Shown here: positions 59,624 through 64,000 of the stretch, one piece after another | Layout: every line of letters starts with the position of its first letter | How positions within the stretch are numbered: position 1 is the stretch's first letter | Position numbers and translations under genes: made by a program | The notes under the pieces: model-generated | What the model was told of the DNA's origin: nothing | The model's input: only the letters and a program-made list of their open reading frames with translations | Databases searched by the model: none | Source: Collimonas humicola | GTDB lineage: Bacteria > Pseudomonadota > Gammaproteobacteria > Burkholderiales > Burkholderiaceae_D | NCBI RefSeq assembly: GCF_018304945.1 | Contig: NZ_JAGQEE010000003.1 | Coordinates: 434,001-498,000 of the forward strand | DNA: 64,000 nucleotides | Direction of reading: 5' to 3'

Positions 59624-60895
59624 TCAGGCCGCCTGGGCGCACAGCGCCTGGCCGAACAACAGCTGGCTGCGCAGGGCGGAAATATCGGTCTTGTTCTGGA
59701 TCATCTCGAAATACCAGGGGCCGTCCTTGACGTCGCCATACAGCACCGCGCCGACGATATGCGGGCCGCTGATCACCAGCCGCTTGTAGATGCCGCGGCG
59801 CGGGTCGCGCAGCACCAGGTCTTCGCTGCCCTCGCTGCCGATGAAGTCGCCGGCGGAATACAGGTCGACGCCGGTGACCTTGAGCTTGGTGGCGGTGGCC
59901 TGCTGCACGTAACGCCTGTGGCCGGCGCCGGCCAGGTGGGCGCCGCACACGCGCGCCTGGTCCCAGATCGGCGCCACCAGGCCGAAAGTCGCCATGCGGT
60001 GCTGCACGCACTCGCCCACGGCATAGATGCGCGGATCGTAAGTCTGCAGGGTATCGTCGACCACGACCGCGCGATCGCAATGCAAGCCGGCTTGCCGCGC
60101 CAGTTCGATATTCGGGCGGACGCCGGCGGTCATCACCACCAGGTCGGCCGGGATCTCGCTGCCGTCCTTGAAGCGCACCGCCCGCACTGCCGTTGCCTGC
60201 CGGTCGCCAAGGATCTCGGCCGTCTGAGCGTTCAATAAAAAGCGCAATCCTTTCTGTTCCAGCGCCTTCTTCAGCAGCACTGCGGCGGACTTGTCCAGCT
60301 GCCTTTCCATCAGGCTGTCCATGACATGCACCACGGTCACATCCATGCCTTGTCGCATCAGGCCATTGGCGGCTTCCAGCCCCAGCAGGCCGCCGCCGAT
60401 CACCACCGCATGGCGATGATTGCGCGCCGCCGCCAGCATGGTTTCGACATCCTGGATATCGCGGAAGGCGATCACGCCCGGCAGCTGATGGCCAGGCACC
60501 GGGATGATGAAAGGCTTGGAACCGGTCGCCAGCAGCAGGCGGTCGTAGCGCAGCTCGACGCCGGCGCGCGAACGCACGATGCGGCGCTGGCGGTCTATGC
60601 CCGTCACCGGATCGCCGGCATGCAGGGTGATGCCGTTCTCGGCATACCATTCGCGCGGATTGAGCATGATATCGTCCATGCTCTTGTCACCCGCCAGCAG
60701 CGGCGACAGCAGGATGCGGTTGTAATTGCCGTGCGGCTCAGCGCCGAACACAGTGATGTCGTACAGCTCCGGCGCCAGCTTGAGCAGTTCCTCGACCGTG
60801 CGCATGCCGGCCATGCCGTTGCCGATCACCACCAGCGACGGCTTTTTGGCCGGCGGCGCGGCGGTTGCCGCCGCAGTGGTCTCTTTCTTGCTCAT
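59624..60895 (-). CDS. NirB-like FAD-dependent oxidoreductase (probable nitrate reductase electron-transfer protein)
   Basis: A 423-residue flavoprotein homologous to the N-terminal half of NirB: LVVIGNGMAGMRTVEELLKLAPELYDITVFGAEPHGNYNRILLSPLLAGDKSMDDIML, LLLATGSKPFIIPVPG, AVVIGGGLLGLEAANGLMRQGMDVTVVH, VRPNIELARQAGL and YAVGECVQHRMATFGLVAPIWDQARV. The C-terminal part (LKVTGVDLYSAGDFIGSEGSEDLVLRD) follows the NirB order but lacks BFD and sirohaem domains. It stands between nirD and nasA, 12 bases before nasA and ATGA-coupled to nirD. The likely job is NAD(P)H-to-NasA electron transfer, as NasB does in Klebsiella. Confidence 0.85.
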   Translation of the reverse strand: MSKKETTAAATAAPPAKKPSLVVIGNGMAGMRTVEELLKLAPELYDITVFGAEPHGNYNRILLSPLLAGDKSMDDIMLNPREWYAENGITLHAGDPVTGIDRQRRIVRSRAGVELRYDRLLLATGSKPFIIPVPGHQLPGVIAFRDIQDVETMLAAARNHRHAVVIGGGLLGLEAANGLMRQGMDVTVVHVMDSLMERQLDKSAAVLLKKALEQKGLRFLLNAQTAEILGDRQATAVRAVRFKDGSEIPADLVVMTAGVRPNIELARQAGLHCDRAVVVDDTLQTYDPRIYAVGECVQHRMATFGLVAPIWDQARVCGAHLAGAGHRRYVQQATATKLKVTGVDLYSAGDFIGSEGSEDLVLRDPRRGIYKRLVISGPHIVGAVLYGDVKDGPWYFEMIQNKTDISALRSQLLFGQALCAQAA

Positions 60896-61239
60896 GCGCC
60901 GACCCAGACCTTGCCGCCGGCGATGCGGGCCGGATAAGCCGGCACCGAATTCTCCAGCGCTTCCAGGCACTCGCCGGTCTGCAGGTCGAAGTGCTGCTTG
61001 TAGATCGGCGAAGCGACCACGATGCGCTCTCCCAGGCTGCCGACCAGTCCGCGCGACAGCACCGCCGCCTGCGCATTCGGATCGTAATTGCCGATGGCGA
61101 AGACGCGCTGCTCGCCGTCGATGACGTGGAACACCGCGACCTGTTCGCCATTGATCAGCGCGCAGACGCCGGTGTTCGGCACGATCTGCTCGAGTGCGCA
61201 AACTTCAATCCAGTGCTGGCCTAGCTGGTCATTGTGCAT
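60892..61239 (-). CDS. nirD: Nitrite reductase small subunit
   Basis: A 115-residue Rieske-like fold protein without cluster ligands: MHNDQLGQHWIEVCALEQIVPNTGVCALINGEQVAVFHVIDGEQRVFAIGNYDPNAQAAVLSRGLVGSLGERIVVASPIYKQHFDLQTGECLEALENSVPAYPARI. The sequence RGLVGSLGxRxVVASPIYKQHFDLxTGxCL is the NirD hallmark. It forms the complex with NirB that reduces nitrite to ammonium with NADH. It lies 10 bases after nirB and overlaps the flavoprotein gene by ATGA. Confidence 0.95.
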   Translation of the reverse strand: MHNDQLGQHWIEVCALEQIVPNTGVCALINGEQVAVFHVIDGEQRVFAIGNYDPNAQAAVLSRGLVGSLGERIVVASPIYKQHFDLQTGECLEALENSVPAYPARIAGGKVWVGA

Positions 61240-61249
61240 GTCAGTTCCT

Positions 61250-63829
61250 TTAAACAGTTTCAACCACGACCGGGATATTGATGCGCTTGCGTTCCTCCAC
61301 CGTGGCCGGACGGATCTGGCCGCGCTCCGGCACGAACACCACGTTGCCGTCGGCCTCGCCGCTGTTGACGAAATGCTGGAAACGCTTGCGGGTTTCCTGG
61401 TCGGTGACGGCTTTCTTCCATTCGCACTCGTAGGTATCGACCACATGCTGCATGTCGGCTTCCAGTTCGGCGGCGATGTTCAGCTTGTCTTCCACCACGA
61501 CCTGTTTCAGATAGTCCAGGCCGCCTTCGAGGTTGTCGCGCCAGACGCTGGTGCGCTGCAGGCGGTCGGCGGTGCGGATGTAGAACATCAGGAAGCGGTC
61601 GATCATCTTGACCAGCATCTCTCTGTCGAGATCAGCCGCCAGCAGTTCCGCGTGGCGCGGCTTCATGCCGCCGTTGCCGCAGACGTACAGGTTCCAGCCT
61701 TTCTCGGTGGCGATGATGCCGACATCCTTGCCCTGCGCTTCGGCGCATTCGCGGGTGCAGCCGGAGACGCCGAACTTGATCTTGTGCGGCGCGCGCAAAC
61801 CCTTGTAACGATTCTCCAATGCGATCGCCAGGCCGACGCTGTCGTCCAGGCCGTAGCGGCACCAGGTCGACCCGACGCAGGATTTGACGGTGCGCAGCGA
61901 TTTGCCGTAGGCGTGGCCGGATTCGAAGCCGGCCGCGATCAGTTCTTCCCAGATCAGCGGCAGCTGCTCGACGCGGGCGCCGAACAGGTCGACCCGCTGG
62001 CCGCCGGTGATCTTGGTGTACAAGCCGTATTTCTTGGCGACCTGGCCGACCGCGATCAGGCCGTCCGGTGTGACCTCGCCGCCGGCCATGCGCGGCACCA
62101 CCGAGTAAGTGCCGTCCTTCTGGATATTGCCCAGGAAGTAGTCGTTGGAATCCTGCAGGCTGGCGTGCTCCTTCTTCAGCACGAAGTCGTTCCAGCACGA
62201 TGCCAGGATGCTGGCCGCGACCGGCTTGCAGACATCGCAGCCGAGGCCCTTGCCGTGCTGTTCCAGCAAGGCGGAGAAAGTCTTGATCTGGCCGACCTTC
62301 ACCAGATGAAACAGCTCCTGGCGCGAGTAGGGAAAATGCTCGCAGACATGGTTGTTGACAGCCATGCCCTGCTTCTTCATTTCGGCCTTCATGATCTGCG
62401 TCACCAGCGGCACGCAGCCGCCGCAGGACGTACCGGCCTTGGTGCAGCTTTTCAGCGCGCCGATGCTGGTGGCGCCGGCGCCGACAGCGGCGCACAGCGC
62501 GCCTTTGGAGACATCGTTGCAGGAACAGATCTGCGCCGATTCCGGCAAGGCGTCGACGCCCAGTCCCACCCTCGCCTGGCCGTCGGCCTGCGGCAGGATC
62601 AGGAACTCCGGCGACGCCGGCAGCTCGATGCGGTTGAGCATCATCTGCAGCAAGGTGCCGTATTCGCTGGCATCGCCCACCATCACGCCGCCCAGCAGAT
62701 ACTTGCCGCATTCGGACACCACGATTTTCTTGTAGATCTGCTTGCGTTCGTCAGTGAATTGATAGGAGCGGCTGCCGGCTTCCTTGCCGTGCGGATCGCC
62801 GATGCTGGCGACGTCCACGCCCATCAGCTTGAGCTTGGTGCTCATGTCGGCGCCGGTAAATTCCGGCACGGCAGGGCCGGCGTCCGTGCCGGCGCCGGCG
62901 GAGAATTCCGCCGCGATCTGCCTGGCGGCGATGCGCGCCATGTCGTAGCCAGGCGCCACCAGGCCGAATATACGGCCGTTCCACAGCGCGCACTCGCCGA
63001 TCGCGTAAATGTCCGGATCGGAGCTGCGGCAGCTGTTGTCGATGACGATGCCGCCGCGCTCGCCCACTTTCAGGCCGCTGTCGCGCGCCAGCTCGTCGCG
63101 CGGCCGGATGCCGGCCGAGAACACGATCATGTCGGTATCCAGGTGGCTGCCGTCGTCGAAATTCATGCGATGCGTGCCGTTCTTGCCGTCGACGATTTCC
63201 AGCGTGTTCTTTTGCGTATGCGCGGTGACGCCCAGTTCTTCGATTTTCTGGCGCAGGATGCGGCCGCCGCTTTCGTCCACTTGCACCGCCATCAGGCGCG
63301 CGGCGAATTCCACCACGTGAGTCTCCAGCTGCATGTCGCGCAGGGCCTTGGCGCATTCCAGCCCGAGCAGGCCGCCGCCGATCACCACTCCGCTCCTGGA
63401 GCGCTTGCCGCATTCCTGCATCGCTTCCAGGTCTTCGATGGTGCGGTAGACGAAGCAATCCTTGCGCTGGTTGCCGGCCAGGGTCGGCACGAAGGGATAG
63501 GAGCCGGTGGCGATCACCAGCTTGTCGTAAGGCAGCGTTTCGCTGACGCCGTCGAGATTGAAGGCAACGGTCTTGGCGGCGCAGTCGATCATTTGCGCCT
63601 TGGCGTTGAGCTTGAGCCGGATCGCCGTGCGCTCAAAGAAACCCGGTTCCACCAGCGACAAATCCTGCGCCGTTTTGCCGGCAAAGAATTCCGACAGATG
63701 AACGCGGTCGTAGGCCGGACGCGGCTCTTCGCACAATACCGTGACTTCCATGCCGGGCAGATTGCTTTCCGCCAGGCATTCGAGGAATTTGTGGCCAACC
63801 ATGCCGTGGCCGATGACGATGATTTTCAT
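61250..63829 (-). CDS. nirB: Nitrite reductase [NAD(P)H] large subunit
   Basis: An 859-residue cytoplasmic sirohaem enzyme. The N-terminal FAD/NADH domain has MKIIVIGHGMVGHKFLECLAE, YDKLVIATGSYPFVPT, SGVVIGGGLLGLECAKAL and YAIGECALWNGRIFGLVAPGYDMAR. In the middle are two BFD-type regions (QICSCNDVSKGALCAAV, KAGTSCGGCVPLV; LGCDVCKPVAASIL). The C-terminal sirohaem/[4Fe-4S] domain carries VKSCVGSTWCRYG and FGVSGCTRECAEAQGKDVGI, giving the four cluster cysteines. It reduces nitrite to ammonium. It is preceded by the end of a nitrate transporter gene on the same strand. Confidence 0.95.
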   Translation of the reverse strand: MKIIVIGHGMVGHKFLECLAESNLPGMEVTVLCEEPRPAYDRVHLSEFFAGKTAQDLSLVEPGFFERTAIRLKLNAKAQMIDCAAKTVAFNLDGVSETLPYDKLVIATGSYPFVPTLAGNQRKDCFVYRTIEDLEAMQECGKRSRSGVVIGGGLLGLECAKALRDMQLETHVVEFAARLMAVQVDESGGRILRQKIEELGVTAHTQKNTLEIVDGKNGTHRMNFDDGSHLDTDMIVFSAGIRPRDELARDSGLKVGERGGIVIDNSCRSSDPDIYAIGECALWNGRIFGLVAPGYDMARIAARQIAAEFSAGAGTDAGPAVPEFTGADMSTKLKLMGVDVASIGDPHGKEAGSRSYQFTDERKQIYKKIVVSECGKYLLGGVMVGDASEYGTLLQMMLNRIELPASPEFLILPQADGQARVGLGVDALPESAQICSCNDVSKGALCAAVGAGATSIGALKSCTKAGTSCGGCVPLVTQIMKAEMKKQGMAVNNHVCEHFPYSRQELFHLVKVGQIKTFSALLEQHGKGLGCDVCKPVAASILASCWNDFVLKKEHASLQDSNDYFLGNIQKDGTYSVVPRMAGGEVTPDGLIAVGQVAKKYGLYTKITGGQRVDLFGARVEQLPLIWEELIAAGFESGHAYGKSLRTVKSCVGSTWCRYGLDDSVGLAIALENRYKGLRAPHKIKFGVSGCTRECAEAQGKDVGIIATEKGWNLYVCGNGGMKPRHAELLAADLDREMLVKMIDRFLMFYIRTADRLQRTSVWRDNLEGGLDYLKQVVVEDKLNIAAELEADMQHVVDTYECEWKKAVTDQETRKRFQHFVNSGEADGNVVFVPERGQIRPATVEERKRINIPVVVETV

Positions 63830-63854
63830 GTGTTTGTCCCGAATTTGCGTTCCA

Positions 63855-64000
63855 TTACGCGGCGGCGCTGCGGCTGGCCAATGCACTGTCATGCAATTCC
63901 TGTTCCTGTGCTTTGTGGCTTGCGCTGAAGCGCACCGCAATCGCGCACAGGGCGGACAGCGCCACCAGCACGCCCAGCACGCTCAAGGTCTGCTGGGTAT
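63855..64000 (-). CDS. C-terminal end of a NarK/NasA-type nitrate transporter (partial)
   Basis: The frame runs from the window edge to a TAA at 63855-63857 and codes for 48 residues: a last membrane helix (TLSVLGVLVALSALCAIAVRF) and a charged cytoplasmic tail (SASHKAQEQELHDSALASRSAAA). It lies 25 bases before nirB on the same strand, the usual place of an MFS nitrate/nitrite transporter in these operons. The identity rests on context and on the helix-plus-tail pattern, since most of the gene is outside the window. Confidence 0.6.
   Translation of the reverse strand, partial: TQQTLSVLGVLVALSALCAIAVRFSASHKAQEQELHDSALASRSAAA

Noticed and set aside
61088-63928. A 946-codon open frame on the plus strand antisense to nirB and nirD.
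   Set aside because: It mirrors the high-GC codon pattern of nirB, has low-complexity Ala/Arg/His-rich composition and no recognisable domain, whereas the minus strand carries complete NirB and NirD motifs.
1-64000. tRNA, rRNA, CRISPR arrays, intact insertion sequences and known riboswitches.
   Set aside because: Reading both strands I found no tRNA cloverleaf, no spaced direct repeats of CRISPR type, no transposase and no recognisable riboswitch core. Short or divergent elements could have been missed without computation.

Overview
The window looks like a chromosomal segment of a betaproteobacterium of the Oxalobacteraceae, close to Collimonas/Herbaspirillum-type soil bacteria. This is inferred from the roughly 60% GC coding style, assimilatory nirBD/nas genes, MmyB-type XRE regulators, DUF1302/DUF1329 envelope genes and an E. 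coli-like SOS box. The genus was not verified. I see no rRNA, tRNA, CRISPR array or intact insertion sequence.

Layout. 1-3.5 kb: the end of a TonB-dependent receptor, an exported nucleoside hydrolase-like protein, an orphan amino-acid binding protein and a DUF3455 lipoprotein. 3.5-4.9 kb: an XRE/MmyB regulator with a SnoaL-like protein and a GATTACCT-type operator. 5.0-17.9 kb: the most system-like locus. A divergent AraC regulator and secreted alpha/beta hydrolase face a minus-strand operon coding, in order, an FMO-type monooxygenase, SDR, MFS exporter, DUF1329, DUF1302, MMPL/RND and YCF48 proteins. The layout suggests oxidation and trans-envelope movement of a lipophilic compound. 17.9-27.7 kb: a large secreted glycosidase-like protein, a Vxr-like trio (DUF3404-type histidine kinase, response regulator, DUF2861) and two exported S9A peptidases.

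27.9-34.7 kb: a translationally coupled GNAT/hydratase/SNF2 operon, a REP-like hairpin, an RhlE-type RNA helicase and a leucine dehydrogenase-type enzyme. 34.7-36.8 kb: an AT-rich hipBA toxin-antitoxin insertion with stacked palindromes and a gene remnant. 36.9-42.1 kb: ogt, DUF4399, a geranylgeranyl reductase-like flavoprotein, a phosphorylcholine phosphatase-like HAD enzyme and an orphan PhnD-like binding protein. 42.2-46.5 kb: a CusRS/HprRS-like two-component system sharing a perfect TGACAATATTGTCA box with a divergent operon for a periplasmic protein, a cytochrome b and an MsrP-like molybdoenzyme. 47-49.1 kb: a second, QseBC-like two-component system.

49.2-56.8 kb: a 5'-truncated queH remnant with a small CPCC protein, an S1/P1 nuclease, oligopeptidase A, a vapBC pair, a small gene of unknown function under a near-consensus LexA box, a DUF1348 protein and a LysR/MFS pair. 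56.8-64.0 kb: an assimilatory nitrate operon (narK-type transporter end, nirB, nirD, an extra NirB-like flavoprotein, nasA), all on the minus strand.

The points I rate highest are the monooxygenase/RND locus, the LexA-boxed small gene beside vapBC, the HprR-type box in front of a cytochrome b/molybdoenzyme operon, and the Vxr-like locus outside Vibrio. Functional statements rest on motifs and remembered family knowledge; no database search was made.
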